A DNA stretch of 64,000 nucleotides from Delphinus delphis (GCF_949987515.2 NC_082687.1:121935838-121999837), one strand, 5' to 3'. Shown: positions 20,701 to 32,574, counted from the stretch's first letter. Numbers and translations are program-made. The notes: generated by a model not told the origin, from the sequence alone.

Positions 20701-23389
20701 AACCATTAGCCAAACTCATCAAGAAAAATAGGGAGAGGACTCAAATCAACAGAATTAGAAATGAAAAAGGGGAAGTAACAACTGACTGCAGAAATACAGA
20801 GGATCATGAGAGATTACTAAAAGCAACTATATGCTAATAAAATGGACAACCTGGAAGAAATGGACAAATTCTTAGAAATGCACAACCTTCCGAGACTGAA
20901 TGAGGAAGAAGTAGAAAATATGAACAGGCCAATCACAAGTAATGAAATTGAAACTGTGATTAAAAATCTTCCAACAAACAAAAGCCCAGGACCAGATGGC
21001 TTCACAGGTGAATTCTATCAAACATTTAGAGAACAGCTAACACCTATCCTTCTCAAACTCTTCCAAAATATAGCAGAGAGAGGAACACTCCCAAACTCAT
21101 TCTATGAGGCTACCATCACCCTGAAACCAAAACCAGACACAGATGTCACAAGAAAACTACAGACGAGTATCACTGATGAATATAGATGCAAAAATCCTCA
21201 ACAAAATACTAGCAAATAGAATCCAACAGAACATTTAAAGGATAATACACCATGATCAAGTGGAGTTTATCCCAGGAATGCAAGGATTCTTCAATATATG
21301 CAAATCAATCAATGTGATACACCATATTAACAAATTGAAGGAGAAAAACCATATGATCATCTTAATAGATTCAGAGAAAGCTTTTGACAAATTTCAACAC
21401 CGATTTATGATAAAAACCCTCCAGAAAGTAGGCATAGAAGGAACTTGCCTCAACACAATAAAGGCCATATATGACAAACACACAGCCAACATCGTCCTCA
21501 ATGGTGAAAAACTGAAAGCATTTCCACTAAGATCAGGAACAAGACAAGGTTTCCCACTCTCACTACTCTTATTCAACATAGTTTTGGAAGTTTTAGCCAC
21601 AGCAATCAGGAGAAGAGAAAGAAAGAAAAAGGAATCCAAATCGGAAAAGAAGAAGTAAAGCTGTCACTGTTTGCAGATAACATGATCCTATACACAGAGA
21701 ATCCTAAAGATGCTACCAGAAAACTACTAGAGCTAATCAATGAATTTGGTAAAGTAGCAGGATACAAAATTAATGCACAGAAATCTCTTGCAGTCCTATA
21801 CACTAATGATGAAAAATTTGAAAGTGAAATTAAGAAAACACTCCCATTTACCACTGCAACAAAAAGAATAAAATACCTAGGAATAAACCTACCTAAGGAG
21901 ACAAAAGACCTGTATGCAGAAAACTATAAGACACTGATGAAAGAAATTAAAGATGATACAAACAGATGGAGAGATATACCATGTTCTTGGAATGGAAGAA
22001 TAAACATTGTGGAAATGACTCTATTACCCAAAGCAAACTACGGATTCAGTGCAATCCCTATCAAACTACCACTGGCATTTTTCACAGAACTAGAACAAAA
22101 AATTTCACAATTTGTGTGGAAACACAAAAGACCCCGAATAGCCAAAGCAATTTTGAGAACGAAAAACGGAGCTGGAGGAATCAGGCTCCCAGACTTCAGA
22201 GTATACTACAAAGCTACAGTAATCAAGACAGCATGGTACTGGCACAAAAACAGAAATATAGGTCAATGGAACAGGATAGAAAACCCAGAGATAAACCCAC
22301 ACACATATGGACACTTTATCTTTTATAAAGGAACAAGAATATACAGTGGAGAAAAGGAAGCCTCTTCAATAAGTGGTGCTGGGAAAACTGGACAGCTACA
22401 TGTAAAAGAATGAAATTAGGACACTCCCTAACACCATACACAAAAATAAACTCAGAGTGGATTAAAGACCTAAATATAATGCCAGACACTATAAAACTCT
22501 TGGAGGAAAACATAGGCAGGACACCCTATGACATAAATCACAGCAAGATCCTTTTTGACCCACCTCCTAGAGAAATGGAAATAAAAACAAAAATAAACAA
22601 ATGGGACCTAATGAAACTTCAAAGCTTTTGCACAGCAAAGGAAACCATAAACAAGATGAAAAGACAACCCTCAGAATGGGGGAAAATATTTGCAAATGAC
22701 TCAACTGACAAATGATTAATCTCCAAAACATACAAGCAACTCATGCAGCTCAATATCATAAAAACAAACAACCTAATATAAAAATGGGCAGAAGACCTAA
22801 ACAGACATTTCTCCAAAGAAGATATACAGATTGCCAACAAACACATGAAAGAATTCTCAACATCATTAATCATTAGAGAAATGCAAATCAAAACTACAAT
22901 GAGATATCATCTCACACCAGTCAGAATGGCCATCATCAAAAAGTCTACAAACAATAAATGCTGGAGAGGGTGTGGAGAAAAGGGAACCCTCTTGCACTGT
23001 TGGTGGGAATGTAAATTGATACAGCCACTATGGAGAACAGTATGGAGGCTCATTGAAAACTAAATATAGAACCACCATATCACCCAGCAATCCCACTACT
23101 GGGCATATACCCTGAGAAAACCATAATTCAAAAAGAGTCATGTACCACAATGTTCATTGCAGCTTTATTTACAATTACCAGGACATGGAAGCAACCTAAG
23201 TGTCCATCAATAGATGAATGGATAAAGAAGATGTGACAGATATATATGGAATATTACTCAGCCATAAAAAGGAACGAAATTGAACTATTTGTAGTGAGGT
23301 GGATGGACCTAGAGTCTGTCATACAGAGTGAAGTAAGTCAGAAAGAGAAAAACAAATACCGTATGCTAACACATGTATATGGAATCTAA
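20701..23389 (+). pseudogene. LINE-1 ORF2 relic, RT to C-terminus
   Basis: Covers the reverse transcriptase and C-terminal part of ORF2, with the endonuclease removed by 5' truncation. Blocks: 20,842-21,219 ([37 protein letters not shown]), 21,260-21,658 ([29 protein letters not shown]), 21,682-22,413 ([37 protein letters not shown]) and 22,410-22,715. The stop TAA at 23,387-23,389 follows MLTHVYGI. Frameshifts separate the blocks. The RT catalytic box reads FADN (21,670-21,681), with the second aspartate replaced, so it would be inactive even if joined. Confidence 0.9.
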
Positions 23390-23806
23390 AGAAAAAGATC
23401 ACGAAGAACCGAGCAGTAAGACAGGAATAAAGATGCACACCTACTAGAGAATGGACTTGAGGACATGGGTAGGGGGAAGGGTAAGCTGGAACAAAGAGAG
23501 TGGTAGTGTATATATGTCTATATATACACTACCAAATGTAAATTAGATAGATAATGGGAAGCAGTCGCGTAGCACAGGGAAATCATCTTGGTGCTTTGTG
23601 ACCAGCTAGAAAGGTGGGATAGGGAGTGTGGGAGGGAGGGAGATGCAAGAGGGAAGAGATGTGGGGATATATGTATATGTATAACTGATTCAGTTTGTTA
23701 TAAAGCAGAAACTAACACACCATTGTAAAGCAATTTTACTCCAATAAAAACGTTAAAAAAAAAAGAAGAAGAAAGATCGTACCGAAGTCCAAAAAAAAAA
23801 AAAACT
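20701..23806 (+). mobile_element. 5'-truncated LINE-1 with 3' transduction
   Basis: Starts inside ORF2 ('aaaccattagccaaactcatc') and runs through the 3' UTR to 'ccaataaaaacgttaaaaaaaaaa' near 23,764. After this first A tract comes a unique, slightly A-rich stretch (about 23,765-23,790) and then a second run of A (23,791-23,804). Perfect 13-bp target duplications flank the whole. It is closely related to the young minus-strand L1 at 1,658-9,176 in both ORF2 and the 3' UTR. Non-autonomous. Confidence 0.93.
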
Positions 23807-23819
23807 TTCAATGTATTAA
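23807..23819. repeat. Target site duplication, right copy
   Basis: ttcaatgtattaa, identical to 20,688-20,700. Confidence 0.9.
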
Positions 23820-23904
23820 CCAAGCAAACACATCATCTCAAGGAGGCATATTTCTCTTTTGGTGCTCCTTTTCATTGCAAAAGGGACCACATCTCCCAAG
23901 GTAA

Positions 23905-24333
23905 TCAAACTTAAAACCTCGAAGCAATCCTTGATTTTTCATTCTCCCTCATATTCCACATCTAATCATTCATGAAATTGTTTTTCCTACCTCAGAAATA
24001 TGTCTAGAATATTAAAATTTCTTCTTTTGTCATCATTGAAATTCAAATAATTATCACTGTAGAAGTTTCCTAATCACTCTCTTCATGTCCATGTTTGCCC
24101 TTTCTAATTAATTCTTGGCCCGGAAACCAGAGGAATCTTTTTTTGAAAATACAAATATAACTGTCGTTGCATTCTTAGAACTGTGTGGTAACTTCACATT
24201 GTTTTAAAATATACAAAATCCTTACAAAACTATCCACAGTCTGGTCCGTATAGCTCTAGCCTATCTCACTTTACCTTTGTCCTTTATGCTATTTAAATCT
24301 TCTGAGATTCTTTCAGATTTCAAGCATTACAAC
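23905..24333 (+). repeat. L2 LINE fragment, 5' part of a split copy
   Basis: 'gaagcaatccttgatttttcattc', 'catctaatcattcatgaaatt' and 'actatccacagtctggtccg' follow the order of the L2 ORF2 3' half. It is interrupted at about 24,334 by a DNA transposon and resumes at about 24,804. No frame remains open. Confidence 0.65.
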
Positions 24334-24803
24334 AAGTCCCCTACATATGAACCTTCAAATTGTGAACTTTCAAATATGTGAACATGCTTTCACATGTCCA
24401 GTTACGTAAGTTAGTTCGTACATTGTCATGTGCGTGCATCCTCTACAAGTGGTTGTGCTTTTGTGTACTTTGCTGTACAGTACTGTATGGAGTATGGTAG
24501 TACAGTATCTTTATTTCAAGCCCAGGATGTCTGGAAGCAAGCGTAAAAGCAGCGATGATGTAGCTGGTACTACTGTACTTTTCAAGGTACTGTACTGTAA
24601 GATTAAAAATGTTTTCTTTATTTTTGTGTTTGTTTTTTATGTATTATTTGTATGAAAAGTATTATAAACCTATTACAGTACAGCACTATATAGCCGATTG
24701 TGTTAGCTGGGCACCTAGGCTAACTTTGTTGGACTTAATGAACAAACTGGACCTACGTATGAACGCACTCTCAGAATGGAACTCGTTCGTATGCAGGGGA
24801 CTT
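24334..24803 (+). mobile_element. Non-autonomous DNA transposon with 19-bp terminal inverted repeats
   Basis: The left end aagtcccctacatatgaac (24,334-24,352) and right end gttcgtatgcaggggactt (24,785-24,803) are inverted repeats matching at 17 of 19 bases. The 470-bp length fits a deletion derivative of a cut-and-paste element. A short frame at 24,527 begins MSGSKRKSSDDVAGTTVL. This is faintly like the N-terminus of pogo/Tigger-type (CENP-B-like) transposases, but the catalytic domain is absent. Several gtactgta palindromes lie inside. A TA target duplication is plausible but the left side reads CA. I recognise the sequence as a mammalian TcMar-Tigger-like repeat without certainty of subfamily. 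Confidence 0.7.
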
Positions 24804-25170
24804 AAACTGTATTTACAGAATCTATTGGTTCTGGGATTTTGCGTGTGTGTGTGTGTTGGGAAGGGGGGATATATTTATATGAGATGCTATTACTCCTTCA
24901 TTTTCACCCTATTCCTGTTCATCCTTTCCTGTGAGTTTAAGAGTTAGTTCTTTAAGGAAACCTTCCTCATTCCTAGACAAGTATAAATCCCCACATTTTG
25001 ACCCAATGCTTTGTGCCCTGAACCTCTTCACACTTCAGTTTCCACCTCAATGTTCATACCTGACTTTAAGCCCCAAGTCTTCAGGGGCTTTTTCTATCTT
25101 GTTCATACTTGGCCTCCTTATTTCTACTATAAATCCTGAGAGGTAGTAGAAGCATGATAAATATTGATTT
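24804..25170 (+). repeat. L2 LINE fragment, 3' part of a split copy
   Basis: 'cctattcctgttcatcctttcc', 'tctttaaggaaaccttcctc' and 'ccttatttctactataaatcc' match the L2 3' end order. A short (GT)n lies at 24,843-24,855. This is the right half of the L2 broken by the DNA transposon. Confidence 0.6.
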
Positions 25171-25780
25171 ATACAAATTGAAAGAAATACATTAGAATGA
25201 TAAAATCATGTATCAGCTTCCTTTCAAATGCTGAAGACTAGAGATTTCAAAGTATTATACCTATATCATGATCCACATTTTACTTCTCCTGCTTTGCCCA
25301 TTAGCATTGTTTGTGAGTGTATATGCATGTGTGCTATGTATAGGTGTGTGTTAAAGGGTGGAGAGCCGAAAGCAGGAAAGTATGAGTGCCAAGGACCCCT
25401 CCCCCACCCAATTTTTTTGGCCAACAGTGTGAAAAGCACTGTGTGGGACAATTTGCCTTCCTTTTATCAAAGGCCTGCCACGTTCTGAAGTCTTTTCTAG
25501 GCTTCTTGGTAGAACATATGCCAAAAGAAAAATGCTTATAAAATGCAAATAGGAATCCTCTGGAGAATAAATCACAGCCTACCCTGATGCCTTTGTCTGC
25601 CTTTAAAGATGTGAAGATCTGAGAGAATATATAAAACCTAATCCCTTCCTGTGGTTTTAAGAAAACATTGAGAACAAAATACATGTAACCCTCGGCACAT
25701 ACTTGCAGTCACTCCAAGTAAATGTTTCCTTTATACCTTGTGGAAAAAGTGATTTTGTGACTTTCTGCTTTTGAAACTGA
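25171..25780. other. No supported gene; chance open frames
   Basis: Overlapping frames on both strands (longest 116 codons, minus, 25,684-25,334) have no recognisable domain, no splice-like context I can support and no codon signature. I do not call a gene. Confidence 0.45.
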
Positions 25781-25786
25781 GCTAGA

Positions 25787-26100
25787 TTTTTTTTTTTTTC
25801 AAAAAACCACTTTATTGAGAAGTCTATATACTTTGGAAGCAGCACCTTTCTCAAATTCTGTACCTTGGAGTAGTATTTCTCTTGAGATGTTTATAAGTTA
25901 AACAAGGAAACCCTACATCTTTGGGGGGTGGATGGGTTACATTGCACTGTATCATACTATTAAAATTTTTGAGAAGTATTGCTGTGAAGAAATTTGAGCA
26001 ACATAGATTAACCTAGATTTTCCAAATATTATATCATGCAGCCAAACTCTTTTTTGTTGTTTGTTGGGTTTGAATTCTTGTTAAAATCCAAGTCACTCAG
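25787..26100 (-). pseudogene. Candidate retroposed 3' UTR fragment
   Basis: On the minus strand an AATAAA (in ctcaataaagtgg) is followed about 12 bases later by a run of A (the T run at 25,787-25,800). This is the layout of a processed transcript end. Upstream (rightward) sequence shows no coding frame and no parent I recognise, and no clear target duplication was found. It could equally be a decayed transposon end. Confidence 0.3.
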
Positions 26101-27715
26101 AAAAAAATTGACGAAATTCTAGTGTGATGGGAAAGAAAATGAGTTCCACTCTAGCAACCTTATCAGTCTCTCTTACCCTTCAGGTAACCTAACATATCCT
26201 AGTTTCAGTCACAATTTGTAAAATGACAATAATCACACCTACTCCCTAGTAGTGTAATGAGAAAATGAGAAACATTTACTAGAATTCCTACTCAAAGATC
26301 TCATTTTCTCTTCTAAGTTCCATACCAGAGGAGAAAAATTGTGACAAAGCATTTTATACGAAATATATATAGCAGCATTTATTGTAACATATTATAATTG
26401 TGACATTTGTGTAAATCCTTAAACAGCAATGCTTTTTGCACTGGGGTAACTTTAGAAATGGAGGTTCTGTACAAATTCTGGTTGTTGCCATCAAAAGTCA
26501 TATAGCGGAATGGCAGTACCACATGTGCACAGGGAGAACCTGATTGGCACTGCAATCAAAATGCAGGGAGATGCACTTTACAGATTAGCAAAGCAACTGC
26601 AGAAACAATGACTCTGAATGCTCTTTTATATTCATATCACTCTTGGCATGCCTGCAAATCATAAACAAACTTCAAAGAATGAAAAGTCGGAAATTGGAGC
26701 ACATAGCATACAGGTTTCTAGAGAAGTCTAGGTTATGAATTGGAAACGACTGAATTTGAATTCCTTGTCAAATTTGTGCCATCAAGGGAACCTGACCTTT
26801 ATCCCCTTACCACTCCCTTCCCCACACCCAGGACCCATCACTTAAGTAAAGGCAAATTCAAGCTAAGACGAAAACTCAGACACCACAGAGTAAACATATT
26901 ATCCTCTGCCTAAAGAGTCATACTTCAGAGACAACAAATGATTTTTTTCCCCCAGGAGAATTGCTGTTAGCAAATATATGACAGTTCACAGACTTTCATT
27001 CTAGTGAAGCTAACTGGAAATGGAAATCACTGAATCAGACTGGAAATGGAAATTATCTGCAGGAGTCTCAGTTATTTCAGCTTTCAGTGATTTCCCCCAC
27101 GTGCACTTTTACTGAATTCATGTATAAGAAATAGGAAAATCAAACCATGATTTCTCTCTTAAAAAGACAAGAAAGTAATACTAAATTTTAAGACTTTGGA
27201 ATCATTCATTGCTTTGTCTGGGTAATTTCCAAGAACAGAATAGCAAATTAGCAAATAGCAAAAGTCGTGGATAGATTTTCAGAATGGATTAAGAACATTT
27301 TATTTGATATTAAGGTGAGAGGAAACATGAGGCATAGGAAACATACTAGTACAAGGTGTGCTGGAGAAGAAGTTCAACTGGGCAATGAAATGCTTCAGCT
27401 TCTGAAGCTAACATTTTTCTTTTAGGAAGAATCACAAGTTCATTTATCTAAATTACCTTTCATTTTATATATTGATTTTTGGCATATGAGAACTATCATC
27501 ATTGGTCCAATTATAAGATTCTTTTTATTACTTTTTGATTTCTTCACATTTTTAGTTACTCATTTAATAACATAATGAACCCCTGGGAAACTACCTCCCA
27601 AAACAAACACAAAAGCCTTACAAATAAGTCACTTCTAAGGGCTCCTCCACTATACCATTCCTCTGTCTTCCCCACTCCCAGAGCTAAACATTATTTTGCG
27701 TTTTGAATTTATCAT
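26101..27715. other. No recognisable feature
   Basis: About 1.6 kb of AT-rich DNA. The only local pattern is ctggaaatggaaat, present twice near 27,013 and 27,040. Confidence 0.5.
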
Positions 27716-27910
27716 TTGTCGTGGATGCTGAAGTTAGCTGCCTGGATCATCTATTTAAGACTGAGGAGCTTATCCAGCCAAGCGCCGGGAATGTCGGTGA
27801 TTGGCAAGTCTTCCTGCAGCTCCCTCTTGGAATTACCTGAGACTCTTCCCATCCAAGGTCACTTCGTTTCGGAGACAGCACGCATCCAATCAGTGTGAGT
27901 GAGTGAATGA

Positions 27911-27961
<51 letters not shown>

Positions 27962-28130
27962 TGCGCGCGTGCGCGCACATGCGCGCGCATGTGCTGTGTG
28001 GGAGGAGACTGGGATGGGTGTATAGGTCCAGGTCCCTCGCTCCAATGCAGGACAACTCTCTGGATCCATTCCACCTCGAGAGCTTGCGAGGGCTGCTGAG
28101 GCTCTTTTCTGAGACTGCATCTCACTTAGT
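27716..28130. promoter_or_regulatory. Small CpG-enriched patch
   Basis: More CpGs than anywhere nearby outside SINEs (agcgccggg, tcggtg, ttcgtttcgg, then a CG-alternating tract). It also has CCAAT-box-like words on both strands (gattgg near 27,801; catccaatcag near 27,884). Frames across it (60 codons plus; 76-102 codons minus, a run of His/Thr from the TG repeat) lack domains. Possible weak promoter or first exon of a non-coding transcript; nothing in the sequence proves it. Confidence 0.3.
27911..27993. repeat. (TG)n plus CG-alternating Z-DNA-prone tract with 18-bp palindrome
   Basis: 27,911-27,959 is a 49-nt strict purine-pyrimidine alternation (TG repeat). After one break, 27,961-27,993 is another 33-nt strict alternation rich in CG. 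cacatgcgcgcgcatgtg at 27,976-27,993 is a perfect palindrome. Confidence 0.95.
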
Positions 28131-28261
28131 CCAGCCTCTCCTCTTCCTTCCTTTTATACACACAAATTTCCCTCTCAGTTTCTGTTTTCCAGAGAACCCA
28201 ATCTTTGACATTATTCCTATGCTGTTTCCAACAAATGATGCAGAAGCACTTGTACATCCAT

Positions 28262-29315
28262 AAGTAAAGAAATAAATCATGACTTAAACCTCTTTCCTCA
28301 TACAAAAATTAACTCACAGCGGGTAATGGACTTCAGTATAAAACTTTTAGGAAAAATGCATAGAAAACATTTGGCACATAAAAAGATTTTCAGCATCATT
28401 AGCCATTAGGAAAATGCAAATTAAAACCACAGTGAGAGATCCTAACCACACCTATCAGAATGGCTAAAATAAGAAATAAGGACAATAACAAATACTGACA
28501 AGAATGCGGAGAAACAATCACTTGAACATTGCTGGTGGGAATGTGAAATGATACAGCCGCTTTGGAAAACAGTTTGACACTTTCGTATAATACTAAACAT
28601 ACAATTATCATGCAGCAGAGCTATGGAAAACTCAGGCATTTATTCCAGAGAAATAGAAACTCATGTTCATTAAAACAAAAATCTGTACATGAAGAGACAT
28701 AGCAGCTTTATTCATAATAGCTACAAACTGAAATCAGCACAGATGTCCTTCACAGGTGAATGGTTAAACTAACTGTGGTACATCCATACCACGAAAAACT
28801 ACTCAGCAATAAGATGGAAAAATGACTAATAGAGGCAACGACATGGATGAATCAACAGGGAGTAACAGAGAAAAAAATCAGTCCCCAAGTTTGCATACTG
28901 TATGATTTCATTTACAGAAGATTCTTGAAATAACAAAACTGTAGCAACATAGAACAGATCAGTAGTTATCAGAAGTAAGGGATAAGGTTGGGGAGGTGTG
29001 GTTATAAAGAAGAAATAGGAGGGATTCTTGAGATAGATTGTTCTATATCTTGACTATAGTGCTCCATATACAAATGTATACATGTGATAAAACTACATAG
29101 AACTAATACATCCACAAAAATGAGTACAAGTTAAATTTGGGAAATACGAATAAGATTGATGGTGTGTATCAGTGTGAATATCCTTGTGATATTGTGGTAT
29201 GGTTTTGCAAGATGTTACTAATGGGGGAAACTGCATAAAGAGTACAAGATTTCTCTGTATGACTTCTTGCAATGGTATGTGAATCTATAATTATCTCAAA
29301 ATAAAAAGTTTAAAA
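28262..29315 (+). repeat. Old LINE-1 3' portion
   Basis: Reads in order through the ORF2 C-terminus and 3' UTR: 'tcagcatcattagccattagg', 'tgctggtgggaatgtgaaatg', 'gcagctttattcataatagc', 'gaatggttaaactaactgtgg', 'gatttcatttacagaagattc', ending 'aaaataaaaagtttaaaa'. 5'-truncated L1M relic with no open frame. Confidence 0.85.
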
Positions 29316-29329
29316 ATGTAATGCTTGTT

Positions 29330-30420
29330 TTTAAAGTGTATAATAGTATACACTGCATACTATCTTGGGGGACTTTTTCTTTCTTTCAGATACTTTCCAA
29401 TTCATTCTACATGACAGGTTAATACCAAGATGTATCCAATCTCTTGCATGCAGATTTCTTTCATTCCTTTTTTCTACTGTTTAATATTCCAATGTGATTA
29501 TAACAAAATGTATGTGTATATTCCACTAGTGATTAGCATATGTGCTTTTTCCAGTTTTTGTTATTATGTATCGTCTTGCCTTGGTACACATGCTACTCAT
29601 GTGCAAGTGTTTCTAGTTCATTGATCTGCTCCCATCATTCCTTCAAATTTGGAATTTAATCTGTGTTCCTTTTATGACTAATTTTCAACCGTATTTCTTT
29701 CCTAGTATAAAGATTTAAGGCTATACATTTCCTTTAAAATATTGTTTCTGCATTTTCCCACAGGGTTTAATGTACAATGTAGTTATCCTTAGTTAATTAT
29801 TTTTAAAAATTTACATTGCCAAATTTTCCCACAAGTTGTTTAGATAAGTTTTTTAAAAACTTCCAAACATATGGGGGTTTATTTATTCATCTTTTGTTGT
29901 TGTTCTTTTGCATGTTTAACTGAATTGAATAATCCTGAGAGAACATGAGCTGCGTGATATCTATGCTTTGAAATTTATTGTTTTCTGATTCATGACCTAG
30001 TAAATAATTTTGTGAATTGTGCCATATGCACTCAAGAAAAATTTGTTTACTCTAATTTGAGGGCCCAGAAATCTGTGTAACTCCATTAGAATAAAGTTGT
30101 TATTTTTACCGTTCATATCTTCAGTTACTTCTTGACTATTTGTCTTTTCAACGATTAATAGAAGGATGTTGAATTCACCCTCTATATTAGTAGATTTACC
30201 TTAACCTCCCAGTAATTGTATCCATTTTTAAAAATTTATACAATTTGAGGCTAGCTTATTAGAGGCAAATGCAGTTAAAATTGTTACATCTTTTGGGTGA
30301 ATTTAAACTTTGATCATTTTTGTAGAAATCCTAAAAATGTGTTTTGCTTTAATGTCTGAAATCATTATAGCTAAATCAGCTTCATTTTGTTTCCTAACCT
30401 AAAAAGTGAGCTAATTACTA
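29330..30420 (-). repeat. Old LINE-1 pieces, antisense
   Basis: 29,400-29,640 resembles the complement of an L1 3' end ('ccagtttttgttattatgta', 'catgtgcaagtgtttctag'). 29,900-30,420 resembles the complement of ORF2 endonuclease text ('aatagaaggatgttgaattcacc', 'gcttcattttgtttcc'). They may be one internally deleted copy or two. Highly decayed. Confidence 0.5.
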
Positions 30421-31394
30421 TGAATGTAGATTTTTATTTCATTCCTTCTGAGAATAAAAAACAATCAACAACCAGTACCTTGGATTATACTAGGATTATC
30501 ACTTGTGGCTCAAGATGCAACATGACTTACTAAAGATTTTACAGTAAAGTTACTTTACATTAAACTTTATTATTTCTATGTATTTGTTTGTAAGGACAGT
30601 GCATTAAAAATGTGGTTGGTTTTTATGTATTTCTTCAATCAATTATTTATAAATCATCTATGAAGCAGTGTTAAGTCCCCTTTTTTATTCCTCTCTAAGC
30701 AATTTTTTTTATTACGTGTGTGAAAGCAAGCAACCCCCTCTTTTAAAAAAGTAAAGGAAATGTATAGCTTAAATCTTTAAAATCTTCAGAGATTTTGACT
30801 CTTAGAATGAAGAATCTCCTGAATAGGGAAAGTAAGATAGATTTATGTACAGTATCACATTCTACATTCTAATAAGTTTGATAACATCTTTATAATGTCT
30901 CTTAAGCAGGCCTTACCCTGTCCTATATTGCTGTGTACATTTTAGACAGATAAATATAGAAACAAAGATATACTTAAGGTCATTTAGAAGAAGAAACAAA
31001 AAACGGAATAAACATTTAAGCAGATAAGTAACTAATGCATTGAAAAATAAGGAAATAAAATGGTCATCTTTTCTGTTAGCATTCAAAAACAATGTTTAGG
31101 GCACTGTAAAATATTTAGCTGATGTCATTAGGACCTATCCCAGCTGTAGAATACTGATCCTTTTAGGAGTAACAAATTTGAGCCTCTTGACAAATGATCA
31201 GGATATTCTGAAGCTTTCCACTTTGGCAAGCTTTCAGGAAGGTCTCAGCAGAAAGTAAGGTCATTGCTTTCCGCATTTAGTGGATGTTTAAGGAGTCAAT
31301 AAAATTTCTGACCTTGTTTTATTTGGGACAGTTTTTTCATTTGTTTAAACTATTGCATTTTAAAAGAAACCTAATGGAAAAAGAACAGACAGTG
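30421..31394. other. No recognisable feature
   Basis: AT-rich; no supported gene, RNA gene or repeat. Confidence 0.5.
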
Positions 31395-32000
31395 ACCATG
31401 GATATGTGTCTAGTTTAACCTCCTTTTCCAAAGCAAGATCTTTCACAAGGTTGACAACCATTGCTAGTCACAGCCTTTCAACTTTGTCTCCCAGGCACGT
31501 AGCTGCCTCATCTACCTTTCAGAAGCATGGTTCTAATCATGTAATACGTCCCACCTTAAAAACACATCAATGGCTATCCGTTAATTTCAGATCTATGCTG
31601 GCAGTGTTGGACCTGTATCTCTAAGCTAGATCACTTCCTAACCCAGTCTGAATTTACATTTACAATTTCATTTCACTATTTTCCTTTCATGTACCTATGA
31701 TTCAGCCAAAGTCAGGGATGGTATATATTCTGTCCTTTAATCATGTTGGTTTCTTTCCTTATCTGGTCCTTTACCTCAGCCTCTACCAAGGATGGCTAAC
31801 ATCCTTTACTGTTCTGCTCAGATGGGATTTTACCTCTTTAATGAACCCTACCTTAGACCCCCTCTGACCTAAAAATATGCTCTCCTCCTTCTGAATTACA
31901 TATTAGCACTTTATGTGTGGAAAGCAGAAAATATGACTTATATTATATATCTGCGTCTTCAATGTCCCAGAAACCTTTCAACAACAGTTGATCGAGTGAG
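31395..32000 (+). repeat. L2 LINE 3' region
   Basis: 'gcctcatctacctttcagaag', 'ccttatctggtcctttacctc' and 'atattagcactttatgtgtgg' follow the L2 order toward its 3' end. The 72-codon frame at 31,406-31,624 is not a gene. Confidence 0.55.
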
Positions 32001-32570
32001 TACTATGCTAAGAAATGGAATAGAATGGTGAGCTTAACAGCATTCCATGTGGACAAAAAAGTTCATGCAGGAAGTGTGGGAAGTCTAAATCTTCTCTAGG
32101 ACAATAAAGAATAGTTCAAAATAATGAATGGTAAAACAGTAGGCTGGATCACAACAAACTGGAGAATAGAACCTCCAGTAAAAAACCGTTAACCACCATG
32201 GTCCAAAAGAACAAAGAAAATTAAGGATGTGTATTCCCCAGGTATACTCTCTTCCAGTTTAGACTTTGGCTAAAGACTATTACAATGTTGACAAAAGCTT
32301 TTTAATGAGAGAGACTTTGTTTCTAAAGAAAAAAAAATGATGAAGAGTTATTATACATATTTAAGAAACTGGCCTCATGAGTTCAAGAAGTCAAGATTAC
32401 AAATTTGGACTTCATTTTGTAGACTTTTATTTATCAAACTGAGTGGGCTGATACATTTTCAGGTGTTCATGACTCTGAAAGAGGTTTTTAAAAATTAATT
32501 TTAAAATTTTGATAATGATCTAAAATAAATGAATATTCTGGCACATTTGATGACCACTTTAAATGCTGAC
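32001..32570. other. No recognisable feature
   Basis: No supported gene, RNA gene or repeat. Confidence 0.5.
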
Positions 32571-32574
32571 AATA

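Noticed and set aside
25228..25684. Overlapping frames of 61-116 codons on both strands as a candidate gene
   Set aside because: No recognisable domain, no supported exon boundaries, and frames on opposite strands of equal quality point to chance.
27747..28125. His/Thr-repeat frames on the minus strand
   Set aside because: Translation of the TG repeat; no surrounding coding signal.
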